This document shows positions 23,744 through 33,479 of a DNA stretch of 41,008 nucleotides, one piece after another (position 1 is the first letter of the stretch; every line of letters starts with the position of its first letter). The notes beneath the pieces were generated by a model. That model was given only the letters and a program-made list of their open reading frames with translations. It ran no database searches and had not been told where the DNA came from. Where the stretch lies: positions 1 through 41,008 of the forward strand of contig CALXAP010000018.1 in assembly GCA_944386325.1 (NCBI GenBank). Reading direction: 5' to 3'. The translations under genes were made by a program, and so were the position numbers. The DNA comes from an uncultured Clostridia bacterium (GTDB lineage: Bacteria > Bacillota > Clostridia > TANB77 > CAG-508).

Positions 23744-25348
23744 TTAATTTTGTCTATACCAATTTTCTATATTATAAAATACATTATACCAATTTGGTTT
23801 TTGGTCTCCTAGTAAATTAGTATTATATACAACATATTCTCTATTTCTATATAGTGAAATAAATGGTACATCTTCCATATATATTTGTTGCAATTCTGTA
23901 TATTTTTCTTTAAGTATTTTTTCATCTTTTGCTGTATATGTATCATTTAACAATTGTATAGCTCTATCATTATGATAATTTGCTAAATTATTTTCTCCAA
24001 AATATCTTGTTAAATTTGGTGCTGCTGAAATATCTACACCTGCTATAATCATATCATAGTTTTTATTCTCTAAATAATACCTATATTGTGAATCTGAAAC
24101 TTTTTTTACATTTATAATTATACCTATATTTGCAAGCTGATTTTTTATTGTTTCAGCTACTGCTACTCTTCTTACATTAGAAGAATTTACAATTAAATCA
24201 AAAGTTGTTCTTAATGTTCTATAATTTTCAACTTTTTGCCATTGTCTAGATTTAAAAGTCCATCCATTTTCCTCTAAAACTTGCTGAGAATATTCTGGAT
24301 TATATGTATTATATGAAACATCATTATTATATAAGTAATTACCATAATCTAATGGATATTCGCATGTATAATAATTATTATCAAAAACTGTAGATACAAT
24401 GTTGCTTTTATCTATTCCACAAGTTATTGCTTTTCTCACTTCTTTTTTACTTAATACATTATCTTGAGTATTTATAGCTATAAAATCATATTCTCTTGCT
24501 CTATATTCTTGCACATTAAATCCTATTGTTCCAATATATTCTTTAAAGTTGACATTACTTGTTGGAATTAAATCTATATTTCCTATTTTAAAAGCATTAT
24601 ATACTTCTCCCATTGATGTATAAATATTTACTGTAATTGTGTCAATTTTAGCATTCTTAGTTTTATCCCACCATTGTGTATTCTTAACTAAACTAACAAA
24701 TGTACCTTCTATTTTATCTATTTTATACATTCCTGTTCCTATTGGAATTTTTGTACTATTAAAAAAATCTTGATTTTCATAATCTTTACTAGATAATATA
24801 GGAAAAATTAAATTATACTCAAAAAAAGGTTGTGATGAAAAAAGATTTATTTTTATTGTTTTATCATCAATTACTTCTAACCCTGAAATATTAGCAACAT
24901 TATCTTTATAAATTGATTCAACGCCTTCTTCTTTCAATTTGTCAATTGTAAATTTAACATCTTGTGCAACAAGAGGATTTCCATCTTGCCATACTACATC
25001 ATCTTTTAATTTTATTACATATGATGTATCTCCTGTTTTTGAACATTCTTTTGCAAGACAATTACTTAAACTATAATCACTATTTATATTCATTAAAGGC
25101 TCAAATACTAATTTATCTATAAATTGTATATTTTTGTTCTGGCTTAGTATAGGATTCATAGTATCATATTGATGTATACCTAACCTCAAATTTGTAATAA
25201 TTTGTTGTTGCTCTACTTGTGGTTCTTGACTATCTTCTATTTCTTTTTCTTTATTTTGATTATATATTATATATATACCAAAACCAATTAATACAATTAC
25301 TACAATTATAAATACATATTTAAAAAAATTGACTTTCAAATTATTCAC
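23744..25348 (-). CDS. Membrane-anchored family 5 solute-binding protein (oligopeptide type)
   Basis: This 534-residue protein has the OppA/DppA fold signature: LRLGIHQYDTMNPIL, FEPLMNIN, YVIKLKDDVVWQDGNPL, DVKFTIDKLK, GTGMYKIDKIEG, VRKAITCGIDKSNIV, and a long C-terminal lobe. Instead of a lipobox Cys it has an N-terminal membrane segment (about 9-27) and a short acidic/Gln-rich linker, so it is tethered by a helix. No permease or ATPase genes are nearby, so it may serve a distant transporter or act as a peptide sensor. It sits directly upstream of the recA promoter. Confidence 0.85.
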   Translation of the reverse strand: MNNLKVNFFKYVFIIVVIVLIGFGIYIIYNQNKEKEIEDSQEPQVEQQQIITNLRLGIHQYDTMNPILSQNKNIQFIDKLVFEPLMNINSDYSLSNCLAKECSKTGDTSYVIKLKDDVVWQDGNPLVAQDVKFTIDKLKEEGVESIYKDNVANISGLEVIDDKTIKINLFSSQPFFEYNLIFPILSSKDYENQDFFNSTKIPIGTGMYKIDKIEGTFVSLVKNTQWWDKTKNAKIDTITVNIYTSMGEVYNAFKIGNIDLIPTSNVNFKEYIGTIGFNVQEYRAREYDFIAINTQDNVLSKKEVRKAITCGIDKSNIVSTVFDNNYYTCEYPLDYGNYLYNNDVSYNTYNPEYSQQVLEENGWTFKSRQWQKVENYRTLRTTFDLIVNSSNVRRVAVAETIKNQLANIGIIINVKKVSDSQYRYYLENKNYDMIIAGVDISAAPNLTRYFGENNLANYHNDRAIQLLNDTYTAKDEKILKEKYTELQQIYMEDVPFISLYRNREYVVYNTNLLGDQKPNWYNVFYNIENWYRQN

Positions 25349-25407
25349 CTCAATTACTTTAAAATAATATAATAAAATATATAAATTTTCAAGATTATAG
25401 AAAAAAA

Positions 25408-25438
25408 TAAGAGAGCTTTTTAATAGCCCCCCATTCTA
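25408..25438 (-). terminator. Terminator after spoVS
   Basis: On the minus strand GGGGGCT and AGCTCTC pair over 7 bp with two G-U wobbles, followed by TTATTTTTTT. It separates spoVS from the solute-binding-protein gene. Confidence 0.6.
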
Positions 25439-25458
25439 ATATATATAATTTTCATAAA

Positions 25459-25722
25459 TTATTTTCTAGACTCAACAATAAGTTTTATACCTGTTCTATC
25501 TTCTCCTTCTACTTCAACTTCTGCAAATGCTGGTATACACACTAAATCTACACCTGAAGGTGCTACAAACCCTCTTGCAATTGCAATTGCTTTTACTGCT
25601 TGATTAAGAGCTCCTGCTCCTATAGCTTGCATCTCTGCCTTTTGAGTTTCTTTCACCAAACCAGCTATAGCCCCAGCTACTGAATTTGGATTTGATTTTG
25701 ATGAGATTTTTAAAATTTCCAT
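25459..25722 (-). CDS. spoVS: Stage V sporulation protein S
   Basis: SpoVS is a small Alba-fold protein needed for progression past stage V of sporulation in Bacillus. The product has 87 residues, the family length. It reads MEILKISSKSNPNSVAGAIA, and later contains QAIGAGALNQAVKAIAIARG and ends IKLIVESRK; the family is very highly conserved. The SD is AGGAGGC. It is downstream of the ymdB-like gene and rny, an order common in Clostridia and Bacilli, where these genes sit together near recA. Confidence 0.97.
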   Translation of the reverse strand: MEILKISSKSNPNSVAGAIAGLVKETQKAEMQAIGAGALNQAVKAIAIARGFVAPSGVDLVCIPAFAEVEVEGEDRTGIKLIVESRK

Positions 25723-25864
25723 TTTTTTGCCTCCTATAATTTTATTTTTTGTATTATTTATTAACTACATTTATATTTATATTATATTTTAATACAAAAG
25801 TCTATAGAAACTTGGTAAAAAAAGGAATAACTCATCGCGCGTTTATATGTATATTCTGCATATT

Positions 25865-26635
25865 CTATAAATTTATTCTATTAATTTTGGTTGTTCGACA
25901 ATCTTCATCATTTATATCTAAAATACAACCATTAAACATTGCTTCACTATTTGCTACTTTATATCTTTCTGGTAAAGATGTTACAAATCTTTTTATAGAA
26001 GCATCTTTATCCATTCCTATAACAGAATTGGCTGGTCCTGTCATACCAATATCAGTAATATATGCTGTTCCATTATTGAGTATCTTTTCATCAGCTGTTT
26101 GAACATGAGTATGAGTACCATAAACTAAATTAACCTTTCCATCTAGAAAATAGCCCATAGCTATTTTTTCAGCTGTTGCCTCTGCATGAAAATCTATAAT
26201 AATTATATCTGCCAAATTATTTATTTGTTTTATTATTTCTTCTACTTTTGTGAATGGATTATCTGAAAGTACATTTATATCAACTCTGCCAATAAGATTA
26301 ATTACACAAATTTTTTTATCTTTACATTTATATATACCATATCTATTTCCAGGAACATTCTTACTATAGTTTGCAGGTATAAGTAAATTTCTACTGTTAA
26401 TAATTTTAAAAATATCTTTTTTACCCCATGTATGATTTCCCATAGTTATTACATTAACACCAATGTCTATTAATTGCTTATAAATTTTTTCAGTTATACC
26501 CATACCATCTGCAGAATTTTCAGCATTAGCAATAACAAAATCTATTTTCTCGTGTTCTATTATATTATTTAATTCTTGCTTAACTTTCAAGACACCTATT
26601 TCTCCAACTATATCACCTATACATAAAATTCTCAT
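25865..26635 (-). CDS. ymdB: YmdB-family metallophosphoesterase
   Basis: YmdB-type enzymes (TIGR00282) hydrolyse cyclic nucleotides in vitro and affect biofilm, motility and RNase Y-dependent mRNA levels in Bacillus. This 256-residue protein shows the metal ligands in GDIVGEIG, NAENSADG, GNHTWGKKD, DFHAEATAEK and YGTHTHVQTAD. The length is typical. It follows rny, as in Bacillus, where the two proteins functionally interact. The SD is GGAGG. Confidence 0.92.
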   Translation of the reverse strand: MRILCIGDIVGEIGVLKVKQELNNIIEHEKIDFVIANAENSADGMGITEKIYKQLIDIGVNVITMGNHTWGKKDIFKIINSRNLLIPANYSKNVPGNRYGIYKCKDKKICVINLIGRVDINVLSDNPFTKVEEIIKQINNLADIIIIDFHAEATAEKIAMGYFLDGKVNLVYGTHTHVQTADEKILNNGTAYITDIGMTGPANSVIGMDKDASIKRFVTSLPERYKVANSEAMFNGCILDINDEDCRTTKINRINL

Positions 26636-26794
26636 TTAAAACCTCCAATAGTATATTATTTAATAATATTATATTACTATAAATATAAAGTTAAATCAAT
26701 AATTTTACTTTTATTTAAATTTGTAGATAATATTTAAAGTTGCTATTTACAGCTATAAAACAAGATGGAGAATTCAATATTATTATATCAAATT

Positions 26795-26900
26795 CGTATG
26801 CCATAAATTATAACTATTTATATATTCAATTTCTTGAGAAATAGCTTTGTTGTGCGGGCGAACATTGTTCGCCCCTACAACTATTCTATTACATTTTTTC
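26795..26900. repeat. GGGCGAAC-palindrome repeat (MITE-like), copy A
   Basis: The core at 26856-26874 is the 19-base palindrome GGGCGAACATTGTTCGCCC, flanked by TTGAGAAATAG on the left and CCTACAACTATTCTATTA on the right. Upstream, about 26780-26813, is a stretch resembling the right end of another copy (TATTATATCAAATTCGTAT), so a partial copy seems joined to it. It fills the 361-bp gap between rny and the ymdB-like gene, with the rny terminator. Confidence 0.7.
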
Positions 26901-26947
26901 TATATTGGGTTTTATAGATTTTACCTCTGAATATAAAAGTATTATAC

Positions 26948-26991
26948 ATAAAAGAAACTGATATATTAAATAAAATTAATATATCAGTTTC
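26948..26991 (-). terminator. Terminator of rny
   Basis: GAAACTGATATATTAA (26954-26969) and its exact complement (26976-26991) form a 16-bp stem. On the minus strand it is followed by TTTTATG. It lies 5 bases after the rny stop. Confidence 0.8.
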
Positions 26992-26996
26992 TTTTA

Positions 26997-28541
26997 TTAT
27001 TTTGCATATTCTATTGCTCTAACTTCTCTTATAACATTTACTTTTATTTGTCCTGGATATTCCATTTCAGATTCTACTTTTTTAGCTACATCTCTTGCCA
27101 TTATAACCATTTCACTATCAGATACTTTATCTGGTTTTACTATTAATCTAACTTCTCTACCTGCTTGTATAGCAAAAGATTTCTCAACTCCATCAAAAGA
27201 ATCTGCTATTTCTTCTAGTTTTTCTAATCTTTTAATATATGTTTCTAATGTTTCTCTTCTAGCACCTGGTCTTGATGCTGATATTGCATCAGCTGCTTGA
27301 ACTAAAATAGCTTCAACAGTTTCAGGTTCTACATCCCCATGATGTGCTTCAACAGCATTTATTACAACAGGAGATTCTTTAAATTTCTTTAACACATCTA
27401 CACCTATTTCTACATGTGTTCCTTCCATATCATGATCTAAAGCTTTTCCAATATCATGTAGTAGTCCTGCTCTTCTAGCTATTTTTGGATCTGCACCTAT
27501 TTCTTCAGCCATGATTCTAGCTAAATTAGATACTTCAATAGAATGATTTAAAACGTTTTGTCCATAACTTGTCCTATATTTTAATTTACCTATTAATCTA
27601 ACTAAATCAGGATTTAAACCATTTACTCCTGTTTCTAAAATAGCTCTTTCACCTTCTGATTTTATAATATTTTGTACTTCTTCTTTAGCTTTTTCTACCA
27701 TTTCTTCAATTTTAGCTGGATGAATTCTACCATCTTCTATCAATTTTTCTAGAGCTATTTTTGCAACTTCTCTTCTTAGTGGATCAAAACCAGATAATAT
27801 AACAGCTTCGGGAGTATCATCTATAATTAAATCTATACCTGTTAATGTTTCTAAAGCTTTTATATTTCTTCCCTCTCTACCAATAATTCTACCTTTCATA
27901 TCGTCATTTGGTAAAGAAACAACAGATACAGTTGTTTCAGAGGTATGGTCAGCAGCGCATTTTTGTATCGCATAACCTACTATTTCTCTTGCACTTTTAT
28001 TAGCTTCTTCTTTAAATTTTTCCTCAATATTTCTTATCATGCTCGCTTTTTCATCCACTAAATCTTTTTCTAATTCATCTAATAAATATTTTTTAGCTTC
28101 GTCTGTTGTAAAGCCTGATATTCTTTGTAATTCTGTTTTTTGTTCGTTTAAAGTATCTTCTAAGGATTTTTTAATATTATCATTTTCAAGATACTTTTTC
28201 TCTAAATCTTTTTCTTTTCTTTCTAAATTTAATGAACGATTATCTAAAGCTTCTTCTTTTTGAATTATTCTTTTTTCTTGTAATTGTACTTCGCCCCTTC
28301 TTTCTTTAATCTCTTGATCTAATTCATTTCTAGCCTTTAACATTTCTTCTTTAACTTTTATAATTTCTTCTTTGCTTTTATTTTCAGCCTCAATTCTGGC
28401 ATTTTCTAATATTCTTCTAGCTTCTTCTTCTGCACCTTGTATTTTAGATTCAGCAATTCTTTTCCTTATAAGAACTCCTAAAGGTATAAAAATTACTGCT
28501 GAGATTAGAAAGGTGAATACAATTATTATGATTTTATCCAT
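26997..28541 (-). CDS. rny: Ribonuclease Y
   Basis: RNase Y is the membrane-anchored endonuclease that starts bulk mRNA decay in Firmicutes. The product has 514 residues, normal length. An N-terminal membrane helix (3-24) leads into a long Glu/Lys-rich coiled coil (about 30-180). The KH domain contains [15 protein letters not shown] (about 217-231). The HD domain has metal-binding His-Asp at 362-363 in [12 protein letters not shown] and a further [10 protein letters not shown]. The SD is AGAGGTG. It is first in a line leading to ymdB and spoVS. Confidence 0.97.
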   Translation of the reverse strand: MDKIIIIVFTFLISAVIFIPLGVLIRKRIAESKIQGAEEEARRILENARIEAENKSKEEIIKVKEEMLKARNELDQEIKERRGEVQLQEKRIIQKEEALDNRSLNLERKEKDLEKKYLENDNIKKSLEDTLNEQKTELQRISGFTTDEAKKYLLDELEKDLVDEKASMIRNIEEKFKEEANKSAREIVGYAIQKCAADHTSETTVSVVSLPNDDMKGRIIGREGRNIKALETLTGIDLIIDDTPEAVILSGFDPLRREVAKIALEKLIEDGRIHPAKIEEMVEKAKEEVQNIIKSEGERAILETGVNGLNPDLVRLIGKLKYRTSYGQNVLNHSIEVSNLARIMAEEIGADPKIARRAGLLHDIGKALDHDMEGTHVEIGVDVLKKFKESPVVINAVEAHHGDVEPETVEAILVQAADAISASRPGARRETLETYIKRLEKLEEIADSFDGVEKSFAIQAGREVRLIVKPDKVSDSEMVIMARDVAKKVESEMEYPGQIKVNVIREVRAIEYAK

Positions 28542-28697
28542 AAATAACTACACCTCTTCTTATTAATTTTTCAATGTACATAAAAATATATTATATTATT
28601 TTATATTATATTTAAACCTACCTTATTATTTTATATTTATTATTGTAAACTGTCAATAGTAAAATTTAAAATTACTAAATTTGGTTATTATTTTTGT

Positions 28698-28815
28698 TAC
28701 AATTCACAGCTAAAATCATATATTGAATTTTTTGAGAAATAACTTTGTAGCGCAGGCGAACATTGTTCGCCCCTACGACTATTCTATTAAATTTTTTGTA
28801 ATTTATAAAAGTTGT
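28698..28815. repeat. GGGCGAAC-palindrome repeat (MITE-like), copy B
   Basis: It begins TTACAATTCACAGCTAAAA and continues through TTGAGAAATAACTTTGTAGC to a core at 28754-28772 that differs from the 19-base palindrome only at its first base. Then comes CCTACGACTATTCTATTAAA. The left end TTACAATTCA is the reverse complement of the right end of copy C (TGAATTGTAA). It occupies most of the 468-bp gap before the gene at 29010. The remainder is AT-rich with probable promoter sequence. Confidence 0.7.
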
Positions 28816-29009
28816 ATTTGTTAAATATCATTTTTTCTATATTATGTTCTATAGAAATATTGAATAAATTTTTCGGCTCAATACGATATTTAAGAAATGG
28901 TTAATAAAAAAGAAATTATTAATTAATTATTAAGGTTATATAAGAATATTTACTTTTTTTAATGTATCTGATATTATATTGATAACATAATTAAGGAGGC
29001 TGTGTTGTA

Positions 29010-29555
29010 TTGGAAGACATAGAAAAGCAATACAAATTAAACATAGATAAACTACTATTATACTTTTTCATATATTCTGCATTAGGATGGATACTTGAAA
29101 CATTTTATTCATACATACTATTAGGACATTTTGAAAATAGAGGTTTTCTAATTGGTCCATTATGCCCTATATATGGATTTGGAATGTTAATAATGATAAT
29201 ATGGCTATCTAAATATAAAGATAATAAATTAAAACTATTTTTCATTTCTGTATTAGTATTTTCAATTTTTGAATATGTTGTTGGCTATGCATTAGATGCT
29301 ATTTTTAATTTAAAGTGGTGGGACTATACAAATGATTTCTTAAATATAAATGGTAGAATCACTTTATTTTATTCCTTAGGTTGGGGAGTCATAGGATTAA
29401 TTGTTATTAACATAATCCACCCTTTTGTAGAAAAATTTTTAGATAAAATATTAGACAAAATTCCTATAATGATTCAAAGTAATTTATTAAAAATAGTTGT
29501 TATTATATTTATTATAGATATAGTATTATCAAGTATAGGATATATACAAAAATAG
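29010..29555 (+). CDS. CmpB-like putative ABC-transporter type IV membrane protein
   Basis: TTG at 29010 is 10 bases after AAGGAGG and no ATG fits the frame. The 181-residue product has five membrane segments. It carries the family pattern FFIYSALGWILETFYSYI, GFLIGPLCPIYGFGML, DAIFNLKWWDYT, and later RITLFYSLGWGVIG, seen in proteins annotated as putative ABC-transporter type IV (PF06541, CmpB). No ATPase is nearby and the function is unknown. It is isolated on the plus strand, flanked by a repeat and a bidirectional terminator. Confidence 0.8.
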   Translation: MEDIEKQYKLNIDKLLLYFFIYSALGWILETFYSYILLGHFENRGFLIGPLCPIYGFGMLIMIIWLSKYKDNKLKLFFISVLVFSIFEYVVGYALDAIFNLKWWDYTNDFLNINGRITLFYSLGWGVIGLIVINIIHPFVEKFLDKILDKIPIMIQSNLLKIVVIIFIIDIVLSSIGYIQK

Positions 29556-29580
29556 AACAGAATAAACTCTGTTCTATTTT
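29549..29580. terminator. Bidirectional terminator between convergent genes
   Basis: AAAATAGAACAG (29549-29560) pairs exactly with CTGTTCTATTTT (29569-29580). It has A/T tails on both sides, so it serves both the CmpB-like gene and the methyltransferase, whose stop codon is in the 3' arm. Confidence 0.85.
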
Positions 29581-30164
29581 TGTACTTTACTAATAGCTAA
29601 TCCATCTCCTACACTCAAGATTTCAGTTTCTAAACTAGAATCATTTTGAGATTTAGTTATATATTCTCTTAAATGATTTACTGCAGTTCTTTGCTTATGC
29701 TTATTATAATCACTCATAACATAACCCTTATATAAAATATTATCAGCTAATATAATACAATTATTTTTTGCTAATCTAATACTTTGTTCTAAAAAGAATG
29801 GATACTTTCCTTTTGCTGCATCTATAAAAATTATATCATAACTATTATCTTTTAATTTTGGTAATATTTCTACCGCATCACCTTCTAATATATTAATTCT
29901 ATCAGATAATTTCATATTTAATATATTTTGATGTGCTTGTCTTATTTTATCTTCGTCTTTCTCAATAGTGTCTATTTTTGTATTTTCATCACAACTAAGT
30001 ATAAAACATATAGCAGAGTATCCAACTGCTGTCCCGATTTCTAATATCTTTTGAGGTTTCTTCTCTTTTATAATATTAATAACAACATCTAAAGTATCAT
30101 CCATAATTATTGGAATATGCTCATCTAATGCTTTTTTCTTTATTTTTTCTAAAACTAAATTCAT
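29574..30164 (-). CDS. trmR: SAM-dependent O-methyltransferase, TrmR/YrrM type
   Basis: This 196-residue class I methyltransferase has the SAM-binding motif ILEIGTAVGYSAI, the acidic turn TIEKDEDK, and the metal-site motif YDIIFIDAAKGKYPFFLEQ typical of the cation-dependent OMT family 3. In Bacillus the closest relative, TrmR (YrrM), methylates 5-hydroxyuridine in tRNA. The gene follows typA by only 3 bases. The TrmR assignment over other family members is inference from size and context. Confidence 0.75.
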   Translation of the reverse strand: MNLVLEKIKKKALDEHIPIIMDDTLDVVINIIKEKKPQKILEIGTAVGYSAICFILSCDENTKIDTIEKDEDKIRQAHQNILNMKLSDRINILEGDAVEILPKLKDNSYDIIFIDAAKGKYPFFLEQSIRLAKNNCIILADNILYKGYVMSDYNKHKQRTAVNHLREYITKSQNDSSLETEILSVGDGLAISKVQK

Positions 30165-30167
30165 ATA

Positions 30168-31985
30168 TTATCCCTTATTTCTAGACATTCTTTCTCTTGT
30201 TTTTGTATCTAAAATCTTTTTTCTTAATCTAATATTTAATGGTGTCACCTCAACCAATTCATCATCTTGAATAAACTCTATAGCTTTTTCTAATGAAAAT
30301 TGAATTGGTGGTACTAATCTCAAAGCATCATCTGAACCTGAAGCTCTTGTATTAGTTAGATGTTTTTCCTTACATACATTTATAGCAATATCTTCAGCTC
30401 TAGAATTTAAACCAACAATCATTCCTTCATACACTTCTGTACCTGGTCCTATAAATAATTCTCCTCTTTCTTGTGCATTATATAGTCCATATGTTACTGC
30501 TGTTCCTGCTTCAAATGCAATTAGTGTACCTCTATTTCTAGCAGAAATTTCGCCTTTATATGGTTCATATGAATCAAACATACTATTCATTGTACCATTA
30601 CCTTTTGTATCTGTCATAAATTCAGTTCTATAACCAATTAAACCTCTAGCTGGAATTCTAAACTCTATTTTTGTTCTTCCTTCTTCTGAAGGCTCCATAT
30701 TAACCATTTCGCCTTTTCTTCTACCTATTTTTTCAATTACATTTCCTATACAATCATCTGGAACATTTACTACTAATATTTCCATAGGTTCACATTTTTG
30801 ACCATCAATTTCTTTAAAAATAACTTTTGGTCTAGATACTAATAACTCAAAGCCTTCTCTTCTCATTGTTTCTATTAAAACAGAAAGATGTAATTCCCCA
30901 CGTCCTGATACTTCAAAACTTTCTGCTCTATCTGTTTCTTTTACTCTTAAACTAACATTTCTTTCTAATTCTTTAAATAATCTATCTCTAATATGTCTTG
31001 ATGTTATAAACTTTCCTTCTTTTCCTGCAAAAGGTCCATCATTAACACTAAATGTCATAGATACAGTTGGTTCATCAATATCAACAAAAGGTATTTTTTC
31101 TGGATTATTAATATCACAAATTGTATCACCTATATTTATATCATTAACACCAGAAAGTGCTATAATATCACCTGCTGAAACCTCTTCTACTTCAACCTTT
31201 TTTAACCCCATATAAGTAAATAATTTAGCTATTTTACCATTAACTATTTTATCTTCACTCTTGCAAATAGCAACGCTCATTCCAACTTTAATAGTACCTC
31301 TTTCAATTCTTCCAACAGCTATTCTTCCAAGATAATCATCATAATCAATATTAGAAACTAACATTTGAGCTGCTCCTTCTAATTCACATGCAGGAGGATT
31401 GATTGAATTAATAATTGTCTCAAAAATACAATTTACATTATCTGTATTATCTTCTAAATTCATTTTTGCAATACCATTTTTAGCTGATGCATATATAACA
31501 GGAAATTCTAATTGTTCATCACTTGCTCCTAATTCAATAAATAAATCTAAAACTTGGTCAACAACTTTTTGAGGATTACAACCAGGTCTATCTATTTTAT
31601 TTATAACTACTATAGGTTTTAGATTTAATAATAATGCTTTTTTTAGTACTTCTCTTGTTTGTGGCATAGGACCTTCAAATGCATCTACTAAAAGTAACAC
31701 ACCATCTACCATTTTTAATACTCTCTCTACTTCACCACCAAAATCAGCATGACCAGGTGTATCAACTATATTAATTTTTACACCATTGTACATAACAGAT
31801 GTATTTTTTGAAAGTATTGTTATTCCTCTTTCTTTTTCTAAATCATTTGAATCCATTATTCTTTCTGATACTTGTTCATTTTCTCTGAAAACATGGCTTT
31901 GTTTTAATAAAGCATCTACTAATGTTGTTTTTCCATGATCAACATGTGCAATTATTGCTACATTTCTTATTTTTTCATTATTCAT
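30168..31985 (-). CDS. typA: Translational GTPase TypA/BipA
   Basis: BipA is an EF-G-like ribosomal GTPase aiding 50S assembly and stress growth. ATG at 31985-31983 follows GGGGG at normal spacing; the frame is open further upstream but lacks an SD. The product has 605 residues, normal length. G motifs are [33 protein letters not shown] and NKIDRPG. Downstream EF-G-like domains ([18 protein letters not shown]) and the BipA-specific C-terminal domain ([13 protein letters not shown] segment, [16 protein letters not shown], RGTLIAFE) are present. Confidence 0.97.
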   Translation of the reverse strand: MNNEKIRNVAIIAHVDHGKTTLVDALLKQSHVFRENEQVSERIMDSNDLEKERGITILSKNTSVMYNGVKINIVDTPGHADFGGEVERVLKMVDGVLLLVDAFEGPMPQTREVLKKALLLNLKPIVVINKIDRPGCNPQKVVDQVLDLFIELGASDEQLEFPVIYASAKNGIAKMNLEDNTDNVNCIFETIINSINPPACELEGAAQMLVSNIDYDDYLGRIAVGRIERGTIKVGMSVAICKSEDKIVNGKIAKLFTYMGLKKVEVEEVSAGDIIALSGVNDINIGDTICDINNPEKIPFVDIDEPTVSMTFSVNDGPFAGKEGKFITSRHIRDRLFKELERNVSLRVKETDRAESFEVSGRGELHLSVLIETMRREGFELLVSRPKVIFKEIDGQKCEPMEILVVNVPDDCIGNVIEKIGRRKGEMVNMEPSEEGRTKIEFRIPARGLIGYRTEFMTDTKGNGTMNSMFDSYEPYKGEISARNRGTLIAFEAGTAVTYGLYNAQERGELFIGPGTEVYEGMIVGLNSRAEDIAINVCKEKHLTNTRASGSDDALRLVPPIQFSLEKAIEFIQDDELVEVTPLNIRLRKKILDTKTRERMSRNKG

Positions 31986-32116
31986 TTTGTATCCCCCTAA
32001 ATATTTAAAACTATATCTCATACAGAACAAATCGGAAAGCCTTATAATTTATATTGAATTTAAATTTTCACTTGGCTTTCCGTAAATTTGTGTACATCAA
32101 ATGGAGCGAAGCGACT

Positions 32117-32155
32117 TTTATACAATAGAAAGGTCTGACTTTCCTATTGTATAAA
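32117..32155. repeat. Interspersed hairpin repeat, copy 2
   Basis: TTTATACAATAG pairs with CTATTGTATAAA, then a bulged C, then AAAG with CTTT, around a 6-nt loop (GTCTGA). Bulge position and core match 39367-39409, while the outer arms differ but remain complementary. A separate CGGAAAGCC-GGCTTTCCG pairing lies just before it (about 32032-32087). Confidence 0.6.
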
Positions 32156-32159
32156 TATA

Positions 32160-32182
32160 GAGTAGAAAATATCTACTCTTTT
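32160..32182 (+). terminator. Terminator-like hairpin with T-tail, plus orientation
   Basis: GAGTAGA pairs with TCTACTC around AAATA, followed by TTTTTC. The neighbouring genes run on the minus strand, so its use is unclear. It may block antisense readthrough. Confidence 0.5.
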
Positions 32183-32210
32183 TCTCACGTGCTCGGCTTA
32201 TTATTATATA

Positions 32211-32799
32211 CTATATCTTTTCATTTGTCAATCTTACAACCTCATCCATAATCTCTTTTGTTATTTCATCTAAAACCTCTCTATCAGATTTTTTATCTGC
32301 ATATTTTGAAAAATCCATTGGCTTTCCATAGTTTAATTTTACTTTTCTAAAAGCTTTAAAACTTCCTTGTATTCCAACAGGTATTACTTTTGTTCCTGTT
32401 TTTAATGCAATTAATGCAGCACCACTATGAAATTTAACACCTTTTTTCATTCCATTTCTTGTACCTTCTGGGAAAATACCTACTATATTACCTGCTTTCA
32501 AAGCCCTAAAAGCTTTTTTCATAGCATCAATATCTCCTTTTCCTCTCTTAATAGCAATTACACCAAATGTTCTTCCGTAACCATGCTAAAAATGGATTTT
32601 CAAACAATTCTTCTTTTGCAATCATTTGAATTTTTCTTTTAGAAGCTAGTACCATTACTGGAGCATCAAGTGCATGTACATGATTTGCACAAATTATAAA
32701 ACTTCCTTCTTTTGGTATGTTTGATTCATTTACTTTTTTCACTCTATATACTATTAGACATAAGAAATATAAAAAAGCTTTAATTACTCTTCTTAACAT
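32211..32799 (-). pseudogene. plsC: 1-acyl-glycerol-3-phosphate acyltransferase (PlsC type), interrupted by a one-base frameshift
   Basis: The N-terminal frame (32799-32548) carries the NHVHALDAP motif (the HxxxxD catalytic pair). It breaks after NPFLAWLRK. The second frame (to 32211) continues with the IKRG substrate motif, then FPEGTRN and GTKVIPVGI. One extra base near 32573-32577 accounts for the break; without it LRKTFGVIAIKRG reads through and the protein is about 195 residues. PlsC makes phosphatidic acid. It follows cmk by 14 bases, the usual Firmicute pairing. It is a real lesion or a sequencing error. Confidence 0.88.
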
Positions 32800-32813
32800 T
32801 TATTTCACCTATA

Positions 32814-33479
32814 TTAACCTTTCATTTTCATTTTTATAATATTAATTATCTTATCTGCTACTTCTTCAATATTTAAATAAGTTGTATCTATCACTATTGC
32901 ATCATCTGCAACTTTAAGAGCACCAAATTCTTTTTCTTTATCATTTTTATCTCTTATAATTATATTATTAAGTACATCTTCATATTTTATATCTTTATTC
33001 TTTTCTAAAACTTCTAAATATCTTCTTTCAGCTCTAATCTCTAATTTTGCATCTAAATATATTTTTACATTTGCATTCGGAAATACCACAGTAGTTATAT
33101 CTCTACCTTCCATTACTACTTTTTTATCTGAGGCTATTTTCCTCTGTAAATCAATTAATTTTAATCTAACTTCTTTAATACTTGAAACTTGAGATACTAT
33201 TTTTGATACATTAGGCTGTCTGATTTTATCAGTAACATTTTCATTATTTAAATACACTAATTCTTTGCTTTCATCGATTTTTATATTTATTTCATCTAAT
33301 TTTGAAATTATTTTTTGTATATTGTTTATTTCTATATTATTCTCCAATAAATATAAAGCAACACATCTATACATAGCCCCTGTATCTATTTTTATAAAAT
33401 TTAATTTATCTGCTATTATTTGTGCTATTGTTCCTTTACCACTTCCAGCTGGTCCATCTATTGCTACAAGAAAAGACAT
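32814..33479 (-). CDS. cmk: Cytidylate kinase
   Basis: Cmk phosphorylates CMP and dCMP. The 221-residue product has the P-loop GPAGSGKGT (9-17), KIDTGAMYRC substrate motif, VVMEGRDITTVVFPNA, and the LID-type segment RAERRY. The length is normal. Its ATG overlaps the stop of the upstream P-loop/Asp23-like gene by one base (TAATG). It forms a cmk-plsC unit, though the rpsA or ispH genes often found next are absent. Confidence 0.96.
   Translation of the reverse strand: MSFLVAIDGPAGSGKGTIAQIIADKLNFIKIDTGAMYRCVALYLLENNIEINNIQKIISKLDEINIKIDESKELVYLNNENVTDKIRQPNVSKIVSQVSSIKEVRLKLIDLQRKIASDKKVVMEGRDITTVVFPNANVKIYLDAKLEIRAERRYLEVLEKNKDIKYEDVLNNIIIRDKNDKEKEFGALKVADDAIVIDTTYLNIEEVADKIINIIKMKMKG

Noticed and set aside
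26856..26874. Possible LexA/DinR SOS box, because the repeat core contains CGAAC and GTTCG
   Set aside because: The Firmicute box needs four bases between the halves; here there are three. The match recurs inside a repeat family that lies next to genes with no SOS role.
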